64,000 bases of DNA from Lactobacillus sp. HBUAS51381 (GTDB taxonomy: Bacteria; Bacillota; Bacilli; Lactobacillales; Lactobacillaceae): positions 85,861 through 149,860 of the forward strand of contig NZ_JAAVSC010000002.1 of NCBI RefSeq assembly GCF_012641095.1, in the 5' to 3' direction. The notes under the pieces were generated by a model, which saw only the letters and a program-made list of their open reading frames with translations, was not told the DNA's origin and ran no database searches. Position 1 is the stretch's first letter, and each line of letters opens with the position of its first letter. This document shows positions 8,997-17,401 of this stretch, piece after piece. The translations under genes were made by a program, and so were the position numbers.

Positions 8997-10799
8997 TTAA
9001 TCTTGATCCGTTTCTTCTTTTTTCGCAATCAAGAGGTCCAGATCAAGCAATTGCTTGTCCGCAACTGTCGTTGGCGCTTCGGTCATTGGTTCCGTGGCCT
9101 TCGAATTCTTAGGGAAGGCAATCACGTCACGAATGTTGTCCCGCTTAGCCAGCAAGCGGGCGAAACGATCCAACCCAATGGCCAGACCACCATGAGGCGG
9201 GAAACCGTAATCTAAGGCTTTCAGGAGGAAGCCAAATTGCTTTTCGGCCCGTTCCGGCGTAAAGCCTAAGGCCTTCAACATCTTCATCTGTAGTTCGCGG
9301 GTGTGAATCCGGATCGATCCCCCACCGAGTTCCAAACCGTTCAAGATGATGTCATAACTTTGGGCGTAGGCCTTGTGCGGGTCTTCGCCATCGTTTAAGT
9401 AATGCGCATCCCCCTCGGCTGGCATCGTGAATGGATGGTGCGCTGGGACCCAACGTTCGAGATCGACATCGTAGTCGAACAGCGGCCAGTTGACGATCCA
9501 TAGGAAGGCCCACTTGTTTTGATCAATCATGTCTTGTTCCTTAGCAATGGCAACCCGCAGGTAACCTAAGGTCTGGGCAACCACACGCTTGGAGTCGGCA
9601 GCAAACAACAGTAAGTCGCCACTCTTGGCGCCGGTAGCGGCCGTGATTTGGTCGAACCAGTCGCCTTCCTTGAAGAACTTCGCGATTGGACCGCTGAAGC
9701 CGTCATCGGTGACCTTCATCCAGGCCAAGCCCTTGGCGCCGAAGCGTTCTACGTATTGACCGTACTTGTCGATGTCCTTCCGGCTGTACTTGTCGGCACC
9801 ACCAGGAACGGCAATGGCCTTAACTTGACCACCGTTGGCTACGGCGCCAGAGAAGACCTTGAAGTCGGTATTGGCCATGATAGCAGACAGATCCTTTAAT
9901 TCCATGCCGAACCGGACATCCGGTTGGTCGGTCCCAAAGCGGGCCATGGAGTCATCCCAATCCATCCGTTCGAATGGCAATTTCACGTCAACGTTCAGCG
10001 TATCCTTCATGACCTTGGCAATCAGGCCTTCAGTCAGGTCTTGGATTTCTTCGGCCGTCAGGAAGGACGTTTCCAAGTCAATCTGCGTGAATTCAGGTTG
10101 ACGGTCGCCCCGTAAGTCTTCGTCACGGAAGCACCGGGCGATTTGGTAGTACCGGTCAAAGCCGGACCCCATCAGCAGTTGCTTAAACAATTGGGGTGAT
10201 TGTGGCAAGGCGTAGAAGTGGCCGGGGTAGATCCGTGAAGGAACCAGGTAATCCCGCGCCCCTTCAGGCGTAGACTTGGTCAAATCCGGCGTTTCAATGT
10301 CGATAAACCCGTTCTTATCGAAGTAACTGTGCACGGATTGCACGATCCGGTTACGTAGCATTAAGGACTTTTGCATTTCTGGCCGGCGCAAGTCTAGGTA
10401 CCGGTATTGAAGGCGTAAGTCATCGGAAGCATTCACGCCATCCTTAATTTCAAAAGGTAATTCCTTGGACTTGTTCAGTAGGTTGATGCCGGTGACCCGG
10501 ACTTCAACCTTACCCGTCCGCATATCTGAATTGATTTCCTTAGGCGCCCGCGCAACGACCTTCCCTTGGATCTCAATGACGTATTCGCTCCGTAATTGGT
10601 CGGCAACGGCCAAGGCGTCCTCACCGTATTCTTCACTGAAGACCAATTGAACGATGCCTTCACGATCGCGCAGATCGATGAAGATCAGGCTACCGAGGTC
10701 CCGGCGCTTTTGCACCCAACCCTTTAACACAACGGTTTGGTCGAGATATTGTTCATCGACTAAGCCGGCATACGTGGTACGTTTCAAATTCTTTTCCAT
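8997..10799 (-). CDS. aspS: Aspartyl-tRNA synthetase
   Basis: 600 residues. A class IIb synthetase with an N-terminal OB anticodon-binding fold ([23 protein letters not shown]), motif 2 [18 protein letters not shown], the bacterial-type GAD insertion in the middle, and motif 3 [14 protein letters not shown]. It charges tRNA-Asp. The bacterial insertion makes it a D-type enzyme; in lactobacilli that lack an AsnRS it may be non-discriminating, which cannot be decided here. It follows hisS by 12 bp with SD GAGGGG, so it is under the same T-box. Confidence 0.98.
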   Translation of the reverse strand: MEKNLKRTTYAGLVDEQYLDQTVVLKGWVQKRRDLGSLIFIDLRDREGIVQLVFSEEYGEDALAVADQLRSEYVIEIQGKVVARAPKEINSDMRTGKVEVRVTGINLLNKSKELPFEIKDGVNASDDLRLQYRYLDLRRPEMQKSLMLRNRIVQSVHSYFDKNGFIDIETPDLTKSTPEGARDYLVPSRIYPGHFYALPQSPQLFKQLLMGSGFDRYYQIARCFRDEDLRGDRQPEFTQIDLETSFLTAEEIQDLTEGLIAKVMKDTLNVDVKLPFERMDWDDSMARFGTDQPDVRFGMELKDLSAIMANTDFKVFSGAVANGGQVKAIAVPGGADKYSRKDIDKYGQYVERFGAKGLAWMKVTDDGFSGPIAKFFKEGDWFDQITAATGAKSGDLLLFAADSKRVVAQTLGYLRVAIAKEQDMIDQNKWAFLWIVNWPLFDYDVDLERWVPAHHPFTMPAEGDAHYLNDGEDPHKAYAQSYDIILNGLELGGGSIRIHTRELQMKMLKALGFTPERAEKQFGFLLKALDYGFPPHGGLAIGLDRFARLLAKRDNIRDVIAFPKNSKATEPMTEAPTTVADKQLLDLDLLIAKKEETDQD

Positions 10800-10811
10800 G
10801 CTTATCCCCTC

Positions 10812-12107
10812 TTATTTTGCCGTAAACTTGGTGTTCACAACGTTTTGGAAATCTTGGTAAACGTCAGCTAATGGCACGCTGATCTCTTCGCCGGATTCCA
10901 TGGATTTTAAATTAGCCGTTTGGTTGGCTAACTCTTGGTCACCAATAGTTAAGGTATACTTGGCGGCTAACCGGTTGGCCGTCTTGAATTGCGCCTTGGG
11001 CTTGCGCGCCAAATAATCGCGATCGGCGGTCAAACCGGCGTGCCGAATGGCCTGAACCAGCTTGAGCGTCTCCAACGAGGTGTCATCACCGATCCCCACG
11101 ACGTAAACGTCTAATGGATGATCGTTAGGAATCGTCACCTTTTCGGCCTGCATCAGTAAGACTAAGCGTTCAACGCCCAGGCCAAAGCCGACACCGGGCA
11201 TTTCTGGACCGCCGAGTTCCTTGACCAGACCATTATACCGACCACCGGCCAAGACGGTCGTGTAGCCTTCGCCTAAGGCAGGTGAATCGGCCATGATTTC
11301 AAAGATGGTGTGGTTGTAGTAGTCCAACCCCCGCACCATGGTGGAATCGACATCGTAGGCAATCCCTAGGGCATCGAGACTAGCCTTCACCCGATCAAAG
11401 TGCGCCGTGGCTTCTGGCGTCAGAAAGTCCAAGATGGATGGTGCATCGGCCACAATTTCTTGGTCGTGCTTGTCCTTGCTGTCCAAGACGCGCAGTGGGT
11501 TCTTGTGTAAACGTACCTTGGAGTCGTCACTCAACTCATCAAAGTGTGGTTCCAAGAAGTCGATCAGTGCTTGTCGGTAAGCATCGCGGCTTTCCTTGTC
11601 ACCCAACGTATTTAACGCCAAGCGCAAGTGCTTCAAGCCCAACTTACCCAACAGGTTCATCCCCAAAGCAATGACTTCCACATCTAATTCCGGTGCGTCA
11701 CTGCCAAAGGCTTCGACCCCAATTTGATGGAATTGCCGTTGCCGACCGGATTGCGGCCGCTCGTAACGAAACATCGGGCCCATGTAGTAGACCTTGTAAG
11801 GCTTATTGGTTTCTGGACCGTAAAGTTTGTTTTCGACAAAGGCCCGAACTACCCCAGCAGTCCCTTCAGGCCGCAAAGATAAGTGCCGATCTCCCTTATC
11901 CTTAAAGTCGTACATTTCCTTGGTCACGATATCCGAGGTATCCCCGGAAGTCCGTGAGAAGACTTCGAAATTTTCGAACATGGGTGTCCGAATTTCTTCG
12001 AAGCGATAGTTAGCAAACAACTGGCGCGCGGTGGCTTCAACGAATTGCCAGGTCTGTGACTCGCCTGGTAAGATGTCGGCCGTTCCCTTTGGTCGTTGAT
12101 AACGCAT
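10812..12107 (-). CDS. hisS: Histidyl-tRNA synthetase
   Basis: 431 residues starting [15 protein letters not shown]. Class II core: motif 2 ([19 protein letters not shown]), the HisA motif [10 protein letters not shown], motif 3 [11 protein letters not shown], and a C-terminal anticodon-binding domain (DVYVVGIGD). I chose ATG 12107 because GGGAG lies seven bases upstream; ATG 12113 is only one base from that SD. Expression is controlled by the T-box leader immediately upstream. Confidence 0.97.
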   Translation of the reverse strand: MRYQRPKGTADILPGESQTWQFVEATARQLFANYRFEEIRTPMFENFEVFSRTSGDTSDIVTKEMYDFKDKGDRHLSLRPEGTAGVVRAFVENKLYGPETNKPYKVYYMGPMFRYERPQSGRQRQFHQIGVEAFGSDAPELDVEVIALGMNLLGKLGLKHLRLALNTLGDKESRDAYRQALIDFLEPHFDELSDDSKVRLHKNPLRVLDSKDKHDQEIVADAPSILDFLTPEATAHFDRVKASLDALGIAYDVDSTMVRGLDYYNHTIFEIMADSPALGEGYTTVLAGGRYNGLVKELGGPEMPGVGFGLGVERLVLLMQAEKVTIPNDHPLDVYVVGIGDDTSLETLKLVQAIRHAGLTADRDYLARKPKAQFKTANRLAAKYTLTIGDQELANQTANLKSMESGEEISVPLADVYQDFQNVVNTKFTAK

Positions 12108-12170
12108 GAGCATTCTCCCTTTCTACGCCCGCAACGAGCCTTAACAATCGGTGGTTAACAGAATAAAAAA

Positions 12171-12412
12171 CGCCCCTGTCAATTGACAAGGGCGCAGGTA
12201 TGCACGGTACCACCTTTTTAAAGTTCTCTGCAGGATAACGTTGCAAACGAATGACGCAAGCGCCATTAGCCTCAGAAGTGTCTTCAGGGTCACACCGCTA
12301 ACCACTCTCAGCAACGTGGTCTCTCTTAAAACGGGCTTTCCCTTACTCTTCTTCCTCACAGGCAATCTATTTTATTCTTCCTAAGCTTACTGAAACTCCT
12401 GTGAAAAGTCAA
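12171..12412 (-). promoter_or_regulatory. T-box riboswitch leader with promoter, controlling hisS-aspS
   Basis: On the minus strand the order is: promoter TTGACT (12412-12407), 17-bp spacer, TAAGCT (12389-12384); a stem I region with AGTA and GAA parts of a specifier-loop E motif; the specifier stretch GACAC at 12282-12278 right after GAA; the T-box sequence AAGGTGGTACCGTG (12216-12203); and a terminator stem (12194-12185 with 12180-12171, loop AATT, one G-U) ending in T6. Uncharged tRNA is expected to stabilise the antiterminator. The specifier contains both GAC (Asp) and CAC (His). Confidence 0.9.
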
Positions 12413-12452
12413 GGTATCGCTCATGAAATTTAAGGGTACTGAAAACCTTTCG

Positions 12453-12483
12453 TGGTATAATTGAGGCTAATTTGATGAAGGAG
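12453..12483 (+). promoter_or_regulatory. Extended -10 promoter and RBS of the amidase gene
   Basis: TGGTATAAT at 12453-12461 gives a consensus extended -10; no good -35 is seen. AAGGAG at 12478-12483 sits nine bases before the ATG. It is divergent from the T-box promoter about 45 bp away. Confidence 0.6.
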
Positions 12484-12491
12484 TATTCAGC

Positions 12492-13343
12492 ATGCATTTT
12501 AAACCACGCAACTGGCCGGGAATCGTGACCGCGCTAGTGATTCTCTTGATTGCCGGGGGACTGCTAATCAGTTTCACCCGTAATAATTCCGTCACCGCCA
12601 CCGTTCGTAATCTTAATCTACGTGACGGTCCCGGCCTGACCTACAAAGTCACCCACAAGGTTAAGCCCAACAGTCGCCTAACCATTCTCAGTGAAAAAAA
12701 CAACTGGTACCACGTCCGCGACAGTCAGAATCACTTCGGCTGGGTAGCGAGTTGGTTGGTCGACCATCCGGGAAGCCTCAAAAAGGTTACCAGTCTGTCG
12801 GAAGCCACCATTGTCTTGGACCCTGGTCACGGCGGTAGTGATTCCGGCGCCCTGTCGATTGACCAAAAACACGATGAAAAGACCTACACACTCGCCATGG
12901 CCAAACAAGTGGCCAAGCAACTGCGGGCCCGGGGGACTCACGTGATTATGACCCGGGACAGCGATAAGTCCGTCAGTCTAGCGGACCGGCCCGCCTTAGC
13001 CAATACGAATCAGGCCAGCGCCTTTATCAGCTTTCATTTTGACTCCTCACCCACGAATAACCTGGCGTCTGGCACGACGACCTACTACTATCACCGGGGA
13101 ACTTCCTACAAGTTGGCAGAAGCGATCAACGGTGAAATGAACGGTCTGGGCCTTACCAATCGGGGCATTAAGTATGGAAACTTTGAAGTCATTCGGGACA
13201 ATAGTCGCCCCTCCCTGCTCTTGGAAATGGGGTACATTAATACCAAGAAAGACTTCAAATCCATCAGCAGTCCCCGGTATCAGAAACAGGTGGCCACACG
13301 GGTCGTGAAGGGCTTGAGTGCCTACTTCAGTTCACAATCCTAA
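12492..13343 (+). CDS. N-acetylmuramoyl-L-alanine amidase with SH3b domain
   Basis: 283 residues. Residues about 11-28 form an uncleaved-looking signal anchor. Then comes a bacterial SH3 domain (NLNLRDGPGLTYKV to GWVASWLV, about 38-90), and an Amidase_3 catalytic domain from about 105 with zinc-site motifs LDPGHGG, the DEKTYTLAM glutamate, SFHFDS, and the catalytic LLLEMGYI near the end. It should cleave the MurNAc-L-Ala bond of peptidoglycan outside the membrane. It has its own promoter and is followed 22 bp later by the kinase-like gene. Confidence 0.92.
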   Translation: MHFKPRNWPGIVTALVILLIAGGLLISFTRNNSVTATVRNLNLRDGPGLTYKVTHKVKPNSRLTILSEKNNWYHVRDSQNHFGWVASWLVDHPGSLKKVTSLSEATIVLDPGHGGSDSGALSIDQKHDEKTYTLAMAKQVAKQLRARGTHVIMTRDSDKSVSLADRPALANTNQASAFISFHFDSSPTNNLASGTTTYYYHRGTSYKLAEAINGEMNGLGLTNRGIKYGNFEVIRDNSRPSLLLEMGYINTKKDFKSISSPRYQKQVATRVVKGLSAYFSSQS

Positions 13344-13365
13344 TCTATAGAAAGAAGATCTTGAC

Positions 13366-14208
13366 ATGCAACTCACATCGGCATGGTTACAACAGTTACC
13401 CTTGCCACAGATTACGGCGGCTCAACCCGTCTCTGGTGGTGATATCAATGAGGCGTTTCGACTAGAAACCGCTGAGGGTCCCTATTTTCTGCTAGTTCAA
13501 CCTGGCCAACCGGCCAGCTTTTACGCCCACGAAGTCGCCGGTTTAAAGGCCCTCGGCCAGGCGGTCAACGTTCCCGAGGTCATCGCAACCGGTGAAATTG
13601 AACACGATGCCTATCTAATCCTAGAGTTTCTAGAAATTGGCGACGGCAGTCAGTATGAATTGGGTCAAGCCGTTGCCCGCGTCCATCGTGTCACGACTAA
13701 GCAGTTTGGTTTCGATCAGAGTAACCTGGTTGCCAAGCTACCCAAGGATAATTCGTGGCAAAACGACTGGACGACCTTTTATCTGAAGCAACGACTCGAT
13801 CCGCTGGTGGCCCGGGCGCAAACGCACGGGCTGTGGAATGCTTCACGGCAAAGTGCCTATGATCGCGTTCGACAAGCCATTGTCCATGAGAATCAGGGAC
13901 GCCCGATTCAGCCTTCTTTGTTGCATGGCGATCTTTGGGCCGGTAACTACCTATTCACAGCCGATGGCGTGCCCACGCTCATCGATCCGGATGTTTTGTA
14001 TGGCGACCGGGAATTCGACCTGGCCATGACAACGATTTTTGGCGGCTTCACTGCGGAATTCTATCGTGGCTATCAGGACGCCTATCCGCTAACGACCGGC
14101 TACACCGAACGTCTACCTCATTATCAGCTCTACTACCTGCTCGCCCACCTCAACCTATTCGGCGAGACCTATGGCGAAGCGGTTGACCAAACGTTGGCGC
14201 GCGGATAA
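13366..14208 (+). CDS. Fructosamine kinase family protein
   Basis: 280 residues of the fructosamine-3-kinase/APH-like fold. Motifs: GGDINEAF (nucleotide loop, about 25-32), LILEFLE hinge, the Brenner-like catalytic loop LHGDLWAGN, and the metal-binding segment IDPDVLYGDREFDLAM, all intact. Bacterial relatives phosphorylate protein-bound ketoamines (deglycation) or free ribulosamine/erythrulosamine adducts. It lies 22 bp downstream of the amidase gene and shares its transcript and terminator. No functional link between the two is obvious. Confidence 0.88.
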   Translation: MQLTSAWLQQLPLPQITAAQPVSGGDINEAFRLETAEGPYFLLVQPGQPASFYAHEVAGLKALGQAVNVPEVIATGEIEHDAYLILEFLEIGDGSQYELGQAVARVHRVTTKQFGFDQSNLVAKLPKDNSWQNDWTTFYLKQRLDPLVARAQTHGLWNASRQSAYDRVRQAIVHENQGRPIQPSLLHGDLWAGNYLFTADGVPTLIDPDVLYGDREFDLAMTTIFGGFTAEFYRGYQDAYPLTTGYTERLPHYQLYYLLAHLNLFGETYGEAVDQTLARG

Positions 14209-14233
14209 CCCAGTCATTCGACCTAATGCCATC

Positions 14234-14273
14234 AAAAATAGCCAGCATTCTTAACGGAGTGCTGGCTATTTTT
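14234..14273 (+). terminator. Terminator of the amidase-fructosamine kinase transcript
   Basis: A 17-bp nearly perfect stem (14234-14250 with 14257-14273) starting with A5 and ending with T5, about 25 bp past the stop. Confidence 0.9.
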
Positions 14274-14577
14274 GATTACGATGCTTTCAACATACAAAAA
14301 GCCAATTCATCACAAAATGCATCCTACAATATCATAAAACTGAGTGCTTTCAATTAGCCTGTTAATACCAAACACGTTAAACTAAAAACACCCCAACGTA
14401 CACTTTTAAATTACCATTTTACCGCTAAATGCTTGTAACTAACATAAAGCAATTTAACAGCCCGTTGGAAGCCTATTTTACCTGTCTCGCCAATTGCAAA
14501 ACGCGGATCTCAGTTTGACTTTCATCGGCAATCAGCTTTCATTAGCGAATCTTCCTGGTTCGTTCAATTGTCGACGC
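14274..14577. other. AT-rich intergenic stretch, no gene seen
   Basis: About 300 bases between the terminator above and the 3' end of the TetR gene. It is clearly more AT-rich than its neighbours. No ORF with a ribosome-binding site, no strong hairpin and no repeat was found. It may be degraded remains of a lost gene. Confidence 0.6.
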
Positions 14578-15141
14578 TTAATCCTTAGGCACCATTAAGT
14601 GACTAATCAGTTGACCTAACTGTGCTTGTGATAGATCTCGTTGGTGACGTTGAAACGCGTAACTATCGCTCTTTAACATCGCAATCAACATATCCACCTG
14701 AAAAGTCAACTCGACCTCATTCAACGACTGATTGACTGGCTTAAGCACACGTTTAAATAACTGTACGAGTTGGTGATAAAGCTCGCTTCGATAATAAGTG
14801 TCCATGACCGTTGGCCCCGTTTCCACAAAGGCCAACAGTTGTAAGCGTCGTTCACGAAAAAGAATATATTGGGTTAAGACGTGGTTAAATTGTGCAACGG
14901 GTGTTGCCGTAGTTTGCCTTAAATAATCTTGACAGCTACTTAAAAACTGGTCAATATACTTCAGTGATAACGCCGAACACAACTCGTTTTTATTTGAATA
15001 ATGCCGATAGAGTGTCCCCGGACCAATCTCGGCTGCGGTGGCAATATCTTTCATGCTGACCTCGGCGACAGTCCGAGCCTGAAATAATTTAGCGGCCGTT
15101 GTTAAAATTTTATCGCGGTTCTGCTGCGCATCTTTTCGCAT
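14578..15141 (-). CDS. TetR/AcrR family transcriptional regulator
   Basis: 187 residues. The N-terminal helix-turn-helix (KILTTAAKLF, then SMKDIATAAEIGPGTLYRHYSNKNELCSAL, about 11-57) is canonical for TetR; the rest is an all-helical ligand domain with no recognisable ligand signature. It is divergent from the TauE/SafE gene. A perfect 20-bp palindrome in the shared promoter region is its likely operator, so it probably represses the transporter and perhaps itself. Confidence 0.9.
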   Translation of the reverse strand: MRKDAQQNRDKILTTAAKLFQARTVAEVSMKDIATAAEIGPGTLYRHYSNKNELCSALSLKYIDQFLSSCQDYLRQTTATPVAQFNHVLTQYILFRERRLQLLAFVETGPTVMDTYYRSELYHQLVQLFKRVLKPVNQSLNEVELTFQVDMLIAMLKSDSYAFQRHQRDLSQAQLGQLISHLMVPKD

Positions 15142-15192
15142 ACGTGTCCCCCCATTTATTCGTTATCGTTAGTCTACGCTAAACGTGCTCGC

Positions 15193-15222
15193 TTGACAAA
15201 CGGAGTCGACTCCGTTTATAGT
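15193..15222 (+). promoter_or_regulatory. TauE-gene promoter with 20-bp palindromic TetR operator
   Basis: TTGACA at 15193-15198 and TATAGT at 15217-15222 form a -35/-10 pair with an 18-bp spacer. The palindrome AAACGGAGTC + GACTCCGTTT occupies 15198-15217, filling the spacer. A bound TetR dimer would block RNA polymerase. Confidence 0.75.
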
Positions 15223-15256
15223 AAAACTATCCTAATTTTTGAAAGCAGGTTGCTTC

Positions 15257-15994
15257 ATGCTTATTTTAGCTTATGGCTTAATCATCGGTAGTTTTGTGAG
15301 TCTGATTGGTGGTGGCGGAGCAGCCTTATACCTAGGGGTCCTGACGAGTCAGCTAGGACTGGCCCCTGCTATTGCTGTTTCCACCTCTCTATCGGTGGCC
15401 TTACCGGCATTGTTTTTTGGCTTCTTGACCCAAATGCGGATTAAAAATGTCAACTTTCACGTTGGCAACCGAATGATTATCGCGGCAACTCCAGGCATCG
15501 TGGTTGGGACAATCAGTGCCGCCTATATTCCCCAGCACCTGTATAATTGGTTGGTTGGTGTCATTTTTATCGTCATGGGTCTGTTAGTTCTCAGTAAAAC
15601 TTGGCACAGCACTTCATCTCCCGTGGCGAGCAATCATCAAGTGTGGCTGGCCCGTGGCTTTGGCTTACTGAGTGGCCTGATGGTTGGTATTGGTGGCTTA
15701 AGTGGTGGTGCAACCACCGCGGCTGGCTTAGCGATTCTCGGCTTAACCGTCGTCTCAGCTGCCGGAACAGCGACTTACGTTCTAACCGCAATGTCCGCAA
15801 TTAGTTTAATTGGCCATCTATTTACCAGCACATTTGCATGGCAAGCGGGCTGGCTACTCATGCTAGGCGCCATTATCGGGGCTGTCATTACACCATTAGT
15901 CATCCGTCGATTGGATTTAAACCGGGTCAATCGCGTCTTAACGCCCTTTTTAGGTTTACTCATCATTTACTTTGGCGTTAAAATGTTTATTTAA
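15257..15994 (+). CDS. Sulfite exporter TauE/SafE family transporter
   Basis: 245 residues, about eight membrane spans. Both halves carry the family glycine-rich repeat: SLIGGGGAALYLGVL near residue 15 and VGIGGLSGGATTAAGLAILG in the second half. The family exports sulfite, sulfoacetate or related anions, or is of unknown substrate. Start ATG 15257 follows AAAGCAGG; the earlier TTG 15239 overlaps the region between promoter and SD. Control by the divergent TetR is strongly suggested by the operator. Confidence 0.9.
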   Translation: MLILAYGLIIGSFVSLIGGGGAALYLGVLTSQLGLAPAIAVSTSLSVALPALFFGFLTQMRIKNVNFHVGNRMIIAATPGIVVGTISAAYIPQHLYNWLVGVIFIVMGLLVLSKTWHSTSSPVASNHQVWLARGFGLLSGLMVGIGGLSGGATTAAGLAILGLTVVSAAGTATYVLTAMSAISLIGHLFTSTFAWQAGWLLMLGAIIGAVITPLVIRRLDLNRVNRVLTPFLGLLIIYFGVKMFI

Positions 15995-16018
15995 CTCGAG
16001 TCACTTACGTATGGACGT

Positions 16019-16069
16019 AAAAAGTCGTGCACCTGCTCCTCGCTGAAGGGCCGGTTCACACGACTTTTT
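16019..16069 (+). terminator. Terminator downstream of the TauE gene
   Basis: Stem AAAAAGTCGTG/CACGACTTTTT (16019-16029 with 16059-16069) with a 29-nt loop; usable from both sides, with the HAD gene converging. Confidence 0.75.
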
Positions 16070-16088
16070 CATGTCCTTTTAGACAATA

Positions 16089-16733
16089 TTACACAGCAAA
16101 CAACCAGTCTTGCAACTCCGCGAAATGAATGACGCGGATCTCCGGTTGGCTCTCATCAACAATGAGATGCTCGGGATCAAACAAGGCTCCGGCCATGCCT
16201 GCCCGGTGACCGGCCGCCACATCCAGATTCCGATCACCAATCATGATTGCGGTCTGCTTGTCCACACCATATTGTTCGCAAAGCGCCAATAAACTGGTGG
16301 GATCTGGCTTGCGCGGATAAGCATCATCCTTGGTCACGTAACCACTGAAGAACTGATTTAAGTTGAGTGCTGTCAAGCGATCCAATGCGCGATGATCACG
16401 ATGGGTTAGGAGAAAGTTCCGCCCGCCGGCAGCGGTTATTGTGGCCAAAAGGTCAGCTACTCCGGCAAAGGCCGTTGCCTCATTGAGTAACGGTGCGGCA
16501 AGTTGTTCATAGATCTTAGTCAAGCGATTGCGGTCAACCCGAAACTCCGCCGTAAACCGTTGGTAAGCCCGTCCCAGACTGTGTTGGCGCATGGTTCGGT
16601 AGATGTCTTCCTCATCAATCTCAAAGTCGTTGACGCCACAAGCCACCAGCGCCTCCCCAAACGCCTGAACCATCCCCGGATAAGTATTGACCAAGGTGCC
16701 ATCGAAATCCCAAAAAAACTGCTGATAACGCAT
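16089..16733 (-). CDS. HAD family hydrolase (phosphoglycolate phosphatase-like)
   Basis: 214 residues. HAD motifs: I WDFDGTLVNTYPG (about 8-20), II FLLTHRD, III KPDPTSL, IV MIGDRNLDVAAG. The helical cap between motifs I and II makes it subclass I, like Gph/PgmB enzymes; the small-molecule substrate is not predictable. Start ATG 16733 follows a good AGGAGG. It lies downstream of dtd, but a repeat carrying a terminator-like hairpin (16754-16776) separates them. Confidence 0.9.
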   Translation of the reverse strand: MRYQQFFWDFDGTLVNTYPGMVQAFGEALVACGVNDFEIDEEDIYRTMRQHSLGRAYQRFTAEFRVDRNRLTKIYEQLAAPLLNEATAFAGVADLLATITAAGGRNFLLTHRDHRALDRLTALNLNQFFSGYVTKDDAYPRKPDPTSLLALCEQYGVDKQTAIMIGDRNLDVAAGHRAGMAGALFDPEHLIVDESQPEIRVIHFAELQDWLFAV

Positions 16734-16753
16734 GATTTTCCTCCTAAAAGCGC

Positions 16754-16875
16754 GTCCGGGACAAAACCACCCAGACCCTTTGTGTCTCCGAACTTACATT
16801 GCCGAAACGTGGGCCAAAAGGTAACTGATTCCGCTTAAAACAGATAACCAGCTAATCGCCTTCTGTTCCACTCTC
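16754..16875 (-). repeat. GGGACAAAA-type 3'-UTR repeat, copy 1 (short form)
   Basis: About 120 bp immediately after the dtd stop codon, closely matching 48391-48562. Shared blocks include GGGACAAAACC, CCGAAACGT.GGCCAAAAGG and CCGCTTAAAACAGATAACC. It lacks the middle third present in the other copy. Its GTC-GGG/CCCAGAC hairpin pairs fully only as minus-strand RNA (one U-G wobble), so it appears to act as the 3' end of the dtd transcript. The T-tract is poor here. Confidence 0.8.
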
Positions 16876-16883
16876 GTCATTTT

Positions 16884-17330
16884 TTACTTGTGATCCGTGT
16901 CGAACCAAATTGTCACCGGACCATCATTCACTAACGCAACTTGCATGTCGGCACCAAAGACCCCGGTTGCCACCGGAATACCGGTCGCGGCGAGTTTGGT
17001 ATTCAATTCATCATACAATTGCTTCGCGTGTTGGGGTTCGCCAGCAGCGGTAAAACTCGGGCGGTTGCCCTTTTTGGTACTTGCATATAAAGTGAACTGT
17101 GAGACGGATAGGATACTACCGTCGACGTCACTAAGGCTTAAATTCATCTTACCGGCGGCATCTTCGAACACCCGTAATTTACTAATTTTATGAACTAAAT
17201 AGTCAACCTCTTCACTGGTGTCACTGTCTTGGGCCCCCGCCAACAGACAGAACCCCTGTTGAATGGCACCATGAACCTCACCGTCAATGGTGACGGACGC
17301 CTCGCTAACTTTTTGCAATAGGACTCGCAT
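16884..17330 (-). CDS. dtd: D-aminoacyl-tRNA deacylase
   Basis: 148 residues, full length. Starts [17 protein letters not shown] and carries the two catalytic-site motifs SVSQFTLYA (about 78-86) and NDGPVT (about 134-139), which define the chiral-proofreading pocket that hydrolyses D-amino acids from tRNA. The SD is AAGGCGGG. It lies downstream of rel, but rel has its own terminator, so dtd may be separately transcribed or reached by read-through. The rel-dtd pairing is widespread in Firmicutes. Confidence 0.96.
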   Translation of the reverse strand: MRVLLQKVSEASVTIDGEVHGAIQQGFCLLAGAQDSDTSEEVDYLVHKISKLRVFEDAAGKMNLSLSDVDGSILSVSQFTLYASTKKGNRPSFTAAGEPQHAKQLYDELNTKLAATGIPVATGVFGADMQVALVNDGPVTIWFDTDHK

Positions 17331-17361
17331 GATTTAACCCGCCTTTCTTAATTTTAGCGTG

Positions 17362-17384
17362 AAAAAAGGGCGCTGAATCGCCCT
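17362..17384 (-). terminator. Terminator of rel
   Basis: Minus-strand stem AGGGCG/CGCCCT with loop ATTCAG followed by T5, about 20 bp past the rel stop. Confidence 0.85.
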
Positions 17385-17401
17385 CTTCTCATACATCTGA
17401 A

